Assembly: GCA_030035585.1 (NCBI GenBank)
Contig: CM057468.1
Location: forward strand, 56,602,145 to 56,666,144
DNA from: Dugong dugon
Taxonomy: Eukaryota; Chordata; Mammalia; Sirenia; Dugongidae
Reading direction: 5' to 3'
DNA length: 64,000 bases
The translations under genes were made by a program, and so were the position numbers. The notes beneath the pieces are model-generated. The model ran no database searches. It was not told where the DNA came from and worked only from the letters and a program-made list of their open reading frames with translations. Positions 45,649 through 55,950 of this stretch are shown piece after piece (within the stretch, counting starts at the first letter, position 1; each line of letters opens with the position of its first letter).

Positions 45649-46739
45649 TAGAGGGACCTGTCCATTCTTCCTGCTGACAAGTAAATTCAAGATACTGACA
45701 CTACCAACCAACATTTGGAATTAAGGAGTAGTTAAAATAAATGGTTAGTAGAGCATAGGCTGGGGAGTAAAAGCAAACTACTTTGTCTTCAAAATGACAA
45801 GTACCTTACACTTGTATGTAATACTGCTTGATTCAGTCAATACAATTTACTTGAAAATATTCTTGGCATAGAGTAATTTGAAAAGCACTTCAGAAAAACA
45901 GCATATCCCATTCAACATTAAAGGTCTGAGGTGGTAACAAGCATTTGTATTATACATATCTTTAAGTTTTACTTCAAATTATTTACTTCAAATTATCATG
46001 CTCATCATAAAGCAATAAAAATGTTATCCTTTAGTTTAACTGCTCCATTTTCATAATTTTTATGTGACTCTCTTCTAATTATTGTAAAAAATTATAAATA
46101 AACATTTTAGTGGTTTAATTTGGAACATTGCTTTTCTATAGTAATCATATATGAAACAAATTTTCTCTCAAGAGCATTTTTGGTACTCAAGCACTACAAT
46201 TTTCAGGTGGCTGAAAATATATAACTGTTCATTTTTATTAGAAAACTTTAATGCCTCTGTTTTCTACTTTCCTGTATCACCTTCCAAATCTACTGAGAAG
46301 AGCAACCTTTCTTCATTCCTTGCATTGGTTATTTCTCATATTAAGTCTTTCTTTTTTAGTAGTAATTTTAAAAAACTACAAATCATCTTATTTCTTATTA
46401 TAGGCTGCACAATTATTTTTGATGCACTTATCCCTGAATCCACTCTACTGTGATATTCAAATATCTCTCAAAACAATTATATACTGTTCTTTTGATTTAC
46501 TCATCACATGTAGACCATTTATACTGCTTCCCAGTTTCCCAACACTGCCATACCCTTTAGATATAATTCACAGGACTCCCTGTTTTCAGTTTCTTACTGG
46601 TTTGTGGCTAGAGTCTAAGACACACACGGTTTTTTTTGCAAGCTAAACAAAATAGTTAGCTGTTATGTGCTGCCATCTAGTTAGATTACTCTATAAAACA
46701 AATGTTTAATTGAATTTCCATTAACCTGCAGTATTCAAT
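45649..46739. other. Intronic stretch, unassigned
   Basis: AT-rich. Open frames at 46151-46646 lack domains or splice context. Confidence 0.4.
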
Positions 46740-47565
46740 ACTTTGTAGCTTTGGTGTCAGAAAAACCTCCACATTACATAAGAGTTTCTCCACAGAGCAA
46801 TACACATCTTTGTTTAGATTCGCAAAAGGTTTTCAAAGCACATGGATGTGCAGGAGAGTGTGCTGAAGACTCCCCCTGAGGTCCTCGGCATCTTAAGATG
46901 TGACACAAAAACTGATCTTCACTTTTCTCATTGGAATTGCTGAGAAGTCCCAGAATGGGCAACAGTAGCTGGGTTTTATGTCCCAGAATTGTTCTGTAAT
47001 TACTCGGTGTTGGCACTTAAATAAAAAGAGTTAAACATTTCAGCAGAGTATGTTGCTTAAGGTTTGTACTTATGAATTAAATGAAACAAAGTTATCCAAT
47101 ATTAGTCACAAAGAGGCAACGCAAATTCCACATAATGCGTAATCCAACAAAAGCATTATAAAATGTTATTATTCTCAAAACAAATGTGAGAGCTAGCAAA
47201 TGTCTGTGGGTGGTTTGGTGGGGCTGCAAGTCATGAGCACTTCTGGAAAAACAACTGCAAATGCATTTCTAACAGATGATGGGTCAACTTCTGCAATTTT
47301 TTTAAAGCCAAGAAGAGCACATTCTTTTCCTCAGGGGTGCACACACTTTAGAAAACTGACTACCTAATCAAAGAGCTCATTCCTGAAGAGGACACCAAAT
47401 GACCCTTCCAGGTTAACTTCTCACAGTGACAATAATGCTGCTGGTTTTGTTTTTTTCTCTCAACAGAATCACTAAACTACGTATGAATGATTCAATGGGG
47501 AAAAATAATGATATTGGCCTGAAGGACTACTAACGGCTTCAATCTTTTTTTAAAAAAAAAACAGT
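46740..47565. other. Repeat-poor intron block, candidate regulatory DNA
   Basis: About 800 bp free of repeats I can name, dense in short words typical of developmental enhancers: GTAATTACTC near 46996, ATGAATTAAATG near 47071, ATAATGCGTAATCC near 47133, GTGGGTGGTTTGG near 47207 (RUNX-like), CTGCAAATGCATTTC near 47255 and an AACAGATGATGG E-box near 47272. Function is inference; one sequence cannot show constraint. Confidence 0.35.
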
Positions 47566-47835
47566 GCCACATCATGTCAAAAGAAGTTGAGCCATGTAAC
47601 CACTTTAAATCTCATATAATAAGGACTGATGTTTTTGCTGACTGTCAATCAGGACTATTAAGCAAAGCCAGTTTACACTATAGCTTACTACCTAAGAGCA
47701 ATGTGTTTACTAAAATATCTTAAACATTTTGTCTACTCTTAACCAAAGAGACTTTTATGTTCCAAATAAACTCCTTAGCTATTCTAATTTCATACACTAT
47801 TAGAGCTGGAAGAGAGCCTAGCAAATATCCAGTCT
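47566..47835. other. Intronic stretch, unassigned
   Basis: No feature recognised. Confidence 0.4.
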
Positions 47836-48005
47836 AACTAGCCAAAAGGTTGGTGGTTTGAACCTACCCAAAGATGCTTTGTAAAACAGGTCTGATGATC
47901 TGCTTCCAAAGGACACAGACTTGAAAACCTTATGGAGCAGTTCTACTCTGCAAACATGGGGTCGCCATGACTCGACATTGACTCAACAGCAACTAACGAC
48001 AACGA
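47836..48005 (+). repeat. AFROSINE, sense, head missing
   Basis: Starts inside the tRNA-like part (AACTAGCCAAAAGGTTGG), continues GACACAGACTTGAAAACC, GGGGTCGCCATGACTCG and ends CAACAGCAACTAACGACAAC. Confidence 0.9.
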
Positions 48006-49589
48006 TGGGCTGGAGGCAGCCTCACACATTCTCATCAGTCCCATAGTGCTTTTGCTGTTTCATCCTGTGTCTATATCACGTTGATCAGTGCTGCATAAAC
48101 TGAATTGTATGGTCTCATATAATACAGGACTACAAGGAATGTGATGCATGAGGAGTTGAAAAAGAAGACTGACCAGAAAGCTATAACAGACTTTTAAAAT
48201 GTAAAACCTGTGTGAACCACAATACATTCCATTTATTCCTGAACTTTGCTGCTTTCATAAAGTCTCCCGTAAAGTGACAGATTTTAGGAATATCACTATC
48301 TAACAATGCCTTTGAAGGCTGTGATCAGCCATTGCCAATTTGGACTGGATGGACAGGCCAGCTGCTCCAGTACATAACAAGCACCTGAAAAATGTGGAAA
48401 AATATAAGTAGCAAAGTCTCGGCTGGCAAAAATACATAAAGAATAACAAGCAAGGAAACATCTACAGCAGACACAAAGGTGGGACAAGAATATTCACATG
48501 AATAAATAAATGCGTTTCGTCCATTTAGCCCAGTCTACCAGAAATAAATCTCCTGTTTGTCTACTTTATGTACTCCATACAGGATTGTGTGGAAAACAGA
48601 CAGGTATGGCCTCCAAAATGGCATTATCGAAAACATGAAATCCTTAAAGATAACTCTAGAATTAACCAAAGAATATGAAAGTGTTCTGCCGTGTCACTGG
48701 CAAAAGATGAATAATAGGCTTTCACTAAGGAAAGAATTAGAGAGAGAACTCTCTCTCAAATTCCTTCACTTTGGGGTTTTCTAGGTAAAAGACATATGTA
48801 ATTGAAAGCTGAACTTTAAATATGAAATACATTAGATAATTCTATTATAAATGTATAATAAAGATTCTGAGACTCAATCTGTACAGAGTGCCCTATAAGA
48901 CATTATCAGTGTTTGATTTAAAGAAAAACAACCAGTTGAGTTCACTTGTAAGATGAAATACATTATTCACTTTTTAAAGAGAAAATTCATAAAGAAAATA
49001 ATTTCCTTCTTAGAAAGGAATATACTGAATGAATGACTCTGCATCTTCAAAAGAAGTTGTTTGATCACTTTTCAGAGAAGCAGAATCAAACGGATATAAC
49101 TCATGCAAATGCACGTGACCCTTAGCAGCATTCTGTCTGTTCTGGCATTTCTATTTCAACTAAAAATCTTTTACCAGTGCACTTTAAAGAAAATTGGCTT
49201 CAGTCAGGAATTTTCCTGACTACAGCTTGAATTGCTAAAAATTAATGTACTATAGATGGCTTTCAAAGCTTTGTTGTGAATCAATAGCAACTATAGAACC
49301 ACTACATAATCAGCTCTTTTGAAAGCCTGACATTAGACTTTGTATATGCAAATTATATAGATGCAAAAGCTTGCTCATTGTTTTTATTGAAATATATTGA
49401 CATGAATATGATCTTAACACATCAGTATCCTCATGAGGTAACCAGAGTCAAAACATTATTGATTTAGTTTCGTTCCTGAACAGGTGAAAACTATATTGCA
49501 CTTCCTTTATTGGTTTGCAAAGAAGAACAATAATGGAACCAAATAGCAACATGTTAAATTGTCAGAGTGTGTGGTCAGGGACAGAATCT
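48006..49589. other. Intronic stretch, repeat-poor
   Basis: No named repeat. An 18-bp inverted repeat (GTCAGGAATTTTCCTGAC) is at 49203-49220 and an octamer-like TATGCAAATTA near 49347. Confidence 0.4.
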
Positions 49590-49685
49590 GTCTTGTGAAA
49601 TTCCTTAATTCCAGTGTCTGGAATGTGTCTGGCACATAATATAGAACCAGTAAAAAAAAAAAAATGTGCTTAATCAATAAATGTT
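49590..49685 (+). repeat. L2-like LINE 3' tail, interrupted
   Basis: TGTCTGGCACATAATATAG, an A-run insertion of about 13 bases, then AATCAATAAATGTTAAATT. The target of the adjacent L1 insertion lies at its end. Confidence 0.55.
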
Positions 49686-50260
49686 AAATTAACGTGAGAC
49701 GGGACTGAGCCCAGTACAGCTGGATGGTGCCCGGCTACCACCAATGACTCCTCTGACCAGGATCACAACAGAGGGTTCTGGGCAGAGCTGGAGTAGGATG
49801 TAGAGTATAATTTTAACTCCCAAAAAAAAAAAAAAAAAAAAAGAAGACCAGATATACTGGCCTAAAGAATACTAGAGAAACCTCGAGAGTGTGGCCCCCA
49901 GACACCCTTTCAGCTCAGAGGGGAAGTTACCTTCAAGGTTCGATGTTAAGCCTGGGAATGGACACCCCAGTAAAACTAAATGGGACTAACGATGTACAGG
50001 AGTCCGGTGACAAGGGCCAGAAGGCAGAGGGAGAGTAGGAAACTGATGATAAGGAACACAAATTGAATAAGGACACTGTCGATGTATTGTGAGATTGTTG
50101 ACCACTGCTATAGGGCAACATTTGTAGTAACTATTAAATGGGAGGCTGTTTTGTCCTGTAAGCCTTCATCTTGGGCGAGAATGGCAGCACAATTGGAAGA
50201 GCATAGTCAATATCACTTAAATGTGTAAGTAAAAAGTTTTGAAATGGTGTTTAAATAAAA

Positions 50261-50291
<31 letters not shown>

Positions 50292-50765
50292 AAACAAATG
50301 AGACTAAAGAGGTACAATAGTCCACTGACAAGGTCCAGAAGACAGAAGGGGACAAGGAAGCCCCCTGGTGATAGGGAACACAAGGTGGAGTAAGGATATT
50401 CTTGATGTGCTGTGAGATTGTTAACCATTGTCATAGGGCAACATGTGTACTAACTGTTAAATGAAAAACTATTTTTTCTGTAAGCCTTCATCTTAAGTGA
50501 GAATAACAGCACAGTTGGAAGAGCGTAGTCAATGTCACTGAACTGTGAATGTAGAAATTTTTGAAACGGTGTATCTTTGGCCAGCTGTAATTTTCATCAA
50601 AAAAAAAAGGTTGAGAATTTAGAGGCTTAATACGTTGTGGGGTTGTTAACCAATGTCAAAAAACAACATGTGTACTACTATTTCATGAGAAACTATTTGC
50701 TCTGTAAGCTTTCACCTGAAGTACAATAAAATATATATTAAAAAAAAAAAAAAATTAACGTGAGA
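49686..50765 (+). mobile_element. 5'-truncated L1 (3' UTR only) with exact 14-bp target-site duplication
   Basis: The insert spans 49700-50751, about 1.05 kb, all 3' UTR. AAATTAACGTGAGA occurs at 49686-49699 and again at 50752-50765. The body carries three successive copies of a GTTGTTAACCA-type module (about 50095, 50418, 50642), an internal A-run (49819-49841), an (AAAT)n at about 50264-50295 and a terminal GTACAATAAAATATATATTA plus A-tail. Confidence 0.95.
50264..50296. repeat. (AAAT)n microsatellite inside L1 3' UTR
   Basis: Eight AAAT units following AAATAAAATAAAA; probably grown from an internal L1 A-rich tract. Confidence 0.95.
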
Positions 50766-51524
50766 AAATAATTGGGGGTATTTTTTCTTTTAAAAAGGTT
50801 ATAGACTCAAATACAGAATGTTACTGAATCTTAGGTAAAAATGGGCATTAATAGCAACTAAATCAAACAGCTGCTGGTTGTTACATATTTTGAAAATTTG
50901 ACGTTGGGAGTCTTCCTGAATTGGTGTCACGTTTGCTTTTAACCTACGAAAGCCTAAAGAAAGATTTTTCTTAGTCAAAAACGGGACTTATCAAGAATCT
51001 ACCAAAATGAAAGAAATACTTAAATGAAAGTATTCAAACTTCTACCAAAAAGTATAAAAATATCAACTACACCATTAAAAAGAAGTGACTTTTGTTGGTA
51101 TGACAATGGCTGATCTTTTAAATCTATCCATTTCCATAAGGCAAAATTGACATATATCTGAGTTCAAAGTGTTGCTTAAAACAAAAAAAAGCCAATTAAA
51201 TTGCATTAGTTAGAGTTTTTTCAGAAGAGTACCACAATAAATGATACATATTAGGAAACAAAAATGCTATCACATGTACAAAACACATGCTGGAATCATA
51301 ATAGGCATACATCAGGCAACAGCTCATTCCATTAACATTGAACACCTACTGTGTGCCTAGCCCAGAGTCAGATGGTAAGTTCTATGCTACTAGTTTCTAT
51401 TACAGTTCATCAATCATAATGTTTCTACTACATGGTTAACATTTTTGTACTACAACCCAAATGACTCTTGGCCTCTATAACATGATTTACTTAAGTAAGA
51501 AGAGTGTGGCCAATTCAGGATTAC
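50766..51524. other. Intronic stretch downstream of exon A
   Basis: A short L2/MIR-like piece (AACACCTACTGTGTGCCTAG) is near 51340. Otherwise unassigned. Confidence 0.45.
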
Positions 51525-51658
51525 CTCACATTTATGTAGCAACCCAGTTTCTTGCAGCCGTGACCAGATGCTCTGTATTCGCCCAGCGTGCTCGGGGTGA
51601 GTGGTGGAATTGCCACAAATGCACTGGTGTTTCAGCATCAGAGGGTCATAGGCAATTC
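51525..51658 (-). CDS. HDAC9: HDAC9 coding exon A (134 nt, start of deacetylase domain)
   Basis: Encodes the end of a split Gly codon and then [20 protein letters not shown], continuing [20 protein letters not shown] and HKCE. This is the entry to the class IIa deacetylase domain (human HDAC9 about residues 634-678). The C-x-C-x5-H spacing (Cys646, Cys648, His654 in human numbering as I recall it) gives three of four ligands of the structural zinc; the fourth is in exon C. The acceptor is TTTCTTTGTCCTGAAG (AG at 51660-51659) and the donor is GAG|GTAATC (51524-51519). The previous exon must supply one G to complete Gly, as in the human gene, where ACT precedes it. Differences from my memory of human: Val to Ile between the two Cys, and Asn to His before the final KCE. 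HDAC9 acts in the nucleus with MEF2 and N-CoR/HDAC3. Class IIa enzymes are weak deacetylases because the catalytic Tyr is His, but that residue is outside this window. Confidence 0.97.
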
Positions 51659-53056
51659 CTTCAGGACAAAGAAAACACAACACAAGATTGAGTAGTGATA
51701 TAAGGAACAAATTAGAAAACAATATGATTACTCAAAAAAAGTCAATCTTTTAAAAATAAATTTTATGCATAGAGAAATAATATATATCATCTAGTTCTCT
51801 GGAGCCATAAGAGTCATTTAGTTCTATGTATCTGAATACGTACGGGAAAAAAAAAAAACCCATGGAGAAAACAGTGCTCAAAACCTAGCTCAGTAAGTCT
51901 GTAAAGCGATGAAGACAGTGACACTTTAAGAAACTTCAGATTAAAAAATAGTAACTGTAATCTTACCAGTGTTTTAAATTCTTATGAAGTATTTTTAGAC
52001 AAATAATTCAATTCAGCAGAGGTTTTAATTTTATCTTTGAAGCCCCAAAATGAGCTCGCTCTTCCAAACTTGAATTCTTGAGTAATTCTAGTCTCACTTT
52101 AGATGAGGTTTACTTCCTTGTTATAAACTGGAGATTTTCCAACTACCTGTCTTTTCTATTTAGCAATTCCTTCAAAGCTGTGTGAAAAGAGTTTCTTCTT
52201 TGCTTATTTGTGCTTTTCTCATAATATATGCCATTATGCAAGTAATTTGGATGTATATCTTATATATTATGGAGTTTTTGAAATATTTATTTTAAAAAGC
52301 CAATGAATAATTTGCCATACCTTTAGTAGAGATTACTTAGATATTTAATTAATAAAATTTGCTTTTGAATTATCTTGAATTAGTATATTTTACATTTCGG
52401 TTAGACTCTGCAATGGGAAAGATTTTATAAAAATTTGATGAAATAAACATCAGGGGTTTATAAAATAAAATTTCTTTAAGCAAAAACTTAGATGATAATT
52501 GCAACTCTGGTGAATTTGAAGAAGATTTATACCCTGAAACTTACTCCTTGGGGAGAGAAACATGCCTCACATAAGAAATTATTTAACTAATTAAATCTCT
52601 TCCAATAAATTACCATAGAATTCCATCCTGGTTGGGGGTGGGGGGTGGGATGCATGATAAGGAAAAAAGAACAAAAATAAATACCTATTCTGCAACATAT
52701 ATCTACCAGCAATTGTGTTGTACAGTGAGTTTAATTAAATGCATTTTATTCTCCCTTTATTTCCAATATAGTGTTAGAGGTAGGTTATTCAAGAGAAGAA
52801 AATATTTTTCCCTGATTGCACTAAAATCAAGCAAAGGAATCACCTATGCATTTTGAAATCATGTGGGAAAATTTTGCCTAACAAAATATATATTACTGGT
52901 CCAAACAGAATCCATTCTTAAAACTCAAAAGCCTTCAAAATTCATCTCTCTGCCCACGACTCTCACATTTTCATTCTCAGCCTTGACCTCTCTTCTGAAC
53001 TGCGCATTTGCACACTTATCTATTCAATTACCAGCTCAAAATCTCCACTTGGATGT
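51659..53056. other. Intronic stretch upstream of exon A
   Basis: AT-rich, with a G-rich GGGGGTGGGGGGTGGG at about 52634-52649. About 52910-53056 has an old-LINE-like coding texture but no firm family. No exon found. Confidence 0.4.
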
Positions 53057-54784
53057 TGTTATGGATTGAATTGTGTCCCCCAAAAACATGTGTTGTAAAT
53101 CTTAACCTCTATGCCCGTGGTTATAATCCCATTTTGGAATGGGTTGTCTTTGTTACATCAATGAGGAAGGATTAGTATAGGGTGTATCTTGAGTCAATCT
53201 CTTTTGAAATATAAAAGAGATTAAATACAAGACAGTAAGCAGAGATGCGGTAAGACAGATGCCAAGACACGTGGAGATCTCCAAGGAACCGGGAAGCAGA
53301 AGCTAAAGAGACAAGGACCTTCCTTCAGAACCTACAGAGAGAGAGAAAGCCTTCCCCTAGAGCTGGAGCTCTGAATTCAGACTTTTAGTCTCCTAAACTG
53401 TGTGAAAATAAATTTCTGTTTGTTCTAGCCATCCACTTGTGGTATTTCTGTTATAGCTGGAGCATGGGAAGGAGGGCCTTCTAAGTTTCAAAGGGTAGGG
53501 CCATGGTCTACTGGATCTGAAAGGGTGAGGCCACAGCCTCTAGGTTTCAAAGAGCTGGGTCTTCATCAACTTGGTTCTGGAGTGTGGGGCTGCTGTTAAA
53601 GTGTACCGGGGGATGGGGCTGCCGCCCCAAGCTAAGGAGGAGACTGCTGCCATGCCCAAAGGGCAGAAGAACAGGGCCTGTTGGGGCCTGGGGGCGGGGT
53701 CGCCACTCAGATAGACTAGGAGAATGGGACTGCCTAAAGCCAAGGGAGCAGAGTTGCCATCCCAGAGGGCCTGAAGGTGAGGGGCCTCCACTCAGAATCC
53801 AAAAGGAGTGGCCAACACCCAGAGTCTGGAGGGTGAAGCCATTGCCCAGATGGTCTCAGAGAAGGGAAGATTATTTTCAAGACTTGAGAGCTAATATAAT
53901 TTGTTCTGCTGGGTTTTGGACTTGCTTGGTGACTGTTATTCCTTCTTTCCCTCCAATTTCTCCAATTTGTAATGGAAATATCTACCTTGTGTCTGTTCCA
54001 CCACTTTGGAAACAGGTAATTTGTATTCTAGATTTCATAGGCTCATAGATGAAGAGGAATTTTGCCAGGATGGAATATGCCTAACGTCAAACCATTTTTG
54101 ATTTAGATGATTCAGAAGATAAGATTTTGGACTTGGAGTTGATGTAAGACTTTTCAGATGATGTGATGGGTGAATGTGTTCTGTATGTGGCAAACATGAA
54201 TTTGGGAGGGCCAAAGAATGGAAACTCTGTGGCATAGAGGTTAAAAGCTACGGCTGCTAACTAAAAACTTGGCAGTTCGAATCTACCAGGCGCTCCGTGG
54301 AAATCCTATGGAGTTCTACTTTGTCCTACAGGGTTGCCAGGAGTTGTAATTGATGCGACAGCAATGGGTTTTAAAGGGTGGAATGTTATAGATTCAAGTG
54401 TGTTCCCAAAAAATATGTGTTGTAAATCCTAACCTCTATGCCCGTGGTTATAATTCCATTTGGGAATGGGTTCTCTGTCATGTTAATGAGCAAGGATTAG
54501 TGTAGGATGTATTTTGAGTCAATCTCTTTTGAGATATAGAATAGATTAAATGCAAGCTAACAAGAAGAGATGGAGTAAGATAGATGCCAGGACACATGGA
54601 GATCTCCAAGGAACCAGGAAGCAGAAGTTAAATAAACAAAGATCTTCCCCCTGAGTCTACAGAGAGAGAAAGCCTTCCCCTAGAGCTGGTGCTGAATTTG
54701 GAATTCTAGCCTCCTATACTGTGAGAAAATAAATTTATTGTAGCCATACTTGTGGTATTTCTATCATAGCAGCTCTAGATAACA
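53057..54784 (+). mobile_element. MaLR-like LTR element with two LTRs
   Basis: The left LTR (53057-53464) and right LTR (54384-54784) are about 400 bp each and clearly homologous. Shared words include TGTTGTAAATC, CTCTATGCCCGTGGTTATAA and AGCCTTCCCCTAGAGCTGG. Each begins TGTTATRGATT and ends after AAAATAAATTT (poly(A) signal). The 920-bp interior is GC-richer with no gag- or pol-like reading frame, as expected of non-autonomous MaLR elements; the open frames at 53540-54048 have no homology I recognise. Flanking GATGT (53052-53056) and GATAT (54785-54789) fit a 5-bp target duplication with one change. An AFROSINE sits inside near the right LTR. Confidence 0.8.
54215..54374 (+). repeat. AFROSINE, sense, inside the MaLR element
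   Basis: Head CTCTGTGGCATAGAGGTTAA, B-box CAGTTCGAATCTACCAGG, core GAGTTCTACTTTGTCCTAC, tail GCGACAGCAATGGGTTTT. Younger than the LTR element. Confidence 0.93.
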
Positions 54785-54929
54785 GATATCTCATGGGTTT
54801 CATACACTGAAAATGTCTTTAATTTGAATTTATGGTCCTAAACAGTAAAGAGCATCATGATCAACCATTGCTCATGCCAGAAAACCTAGTGTCCTTCAGA
54901 CACGCCCTCTCCAATGAACCAACAAGTAC

Positions 54930-55850
54930 TAACTAATTTTCTGCCAAAGTAGTTCTTGAATCACTCACTCCTCTCCATCTCCAAAACCACAGGCAATCCA
55001 AGGTACTATTATCTCAGATCTGGACTCCTGAGGTATCTTCCTAACTGGTCATCTGACTTTCACTGTAATCCATTTGCCACACAACAGCAACTACTTTTGC
55101 TTAAAAATCCATCTGTCACTTCACCATTGAGATTGAAATTCTTGAAGCACAGGCTCTTTCTCATCTCTACAATGTCATCGTGTACCCTTCCCTCCCTTGA
55201 TCTCTATTTCTCCCATAAAGGACCTCCTTCCATTCCTGAAAAGGGACACAATCTTCTAGTCTTGGGATATTCATACATGCTGCTCCATATAAGCCAGAAA
55301 TTCTTCCTTTCTGCTGCCCATAACTCCATCCCTCCTCTGTATAATTCCTAACACATTCTTGAAGGCTCAGTTTTCATGTCACTTCCTCAACAAAGCATAT
55401 CCTAAGATCTCTAAATTAGGTCTCCTATTATTTGCTTATATTACCCTCTAGATCCCCTTCAGAATTATTATATAATTCTCATATAATTTTGCTAAATGTC
55501 CGTTTTCATCAACACGTGGTATTCTTTTTACGTGTTAATGAGTCGATTCCGACTAATAGTAACCCTGTTGGGCAGGGTCGAACTGCTCTATAGGGTTTCC
55601 TAGGCTGTAATCTTTACCGGTGCTAATTGCCAGGTCTTTTCTCCTGCTGAGTCACTGGTGGGTTCCATCCATCAACCTTTCAGTTCACAGCTGAGCACTT
55701 AACCATTGCAATGGTAAAATCTATGAAAGCATAGACTATAGTTGTGTTTTTTATCTCTAATCTCCCAATGCCTGGAAATATGCTTGGCATACACCAGATT
55801 CTTAAAAATATTGTTTATTAAATGAATGAAAACATAAATAAATGAACAAA
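54930..55850 (+). repeat. L2 LINE 3' part, split by AFROSINE
   Basis: Left part (to about 55515) has L2 coding-end words: AACTGGTCATCTGACTTTCA, GAAGGCTCAGTTTTCATGTC, ACTTCCTCAACAAAGCATA. The right part (from about 55712) completes it: ATGAAAGCATAGACTATAG, TCTCCCAATGCCTGGAAATA, ATTGTTTATTAAATGAATG. The AFROSINE at 55530-55711 lies between them, so the L2 is one element interrupted later. Confidence 0.82.
55530..55711 (-). repeat. AFROSINE, antisense, inside L2
   Basis: AATGAGTCGATTCCGACTAA tail, TCGAACTGCTCTATAGGG core, TTGCCAGGTCTTTTCTCC middle, and CACTTAACCATTGCA head. Confidence 0.93.
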
Positions 55851-55950
55851 TTCTAGAACTATGTCAGATATCTCCATTATAAAGCCTTCTTAATGAGCCT
55901 AATGAGGGAAAATTCCCTCGACTTCTGTTTTTTGAGGTCTTACTTTCTAA

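Larger units (their letters stand above)
39663..51524 (-). other. HDAC9: HDAC9 intron between exons A and B
   Basis: 11,862 bp with GT at 51524-51523 and AG at 39664-39663. It holds two RTE 3' ends, one AFROSINE, an hAT-like fragment, a MER5-like element, a MIR, a truncated L1 with target-site duplication, and the repeat-poor block at 46.7-47.6 kb. Confidence 0.9.

Noticed and set aside
48296-48487. Cys-rich minus-strand open frame considered as another HDAC9 exon
   Set aside because: The peptide does not resemble any HDAC9 segment, and exon A joins exon B directly in frame without it.
53584-54048. 154-codon open frame near 53.6-54.0 kb
   Set aside because: Lies wholly in the interior of the two-LTR MaLR-like element, which normally has no coding capacity, and shows no domain.
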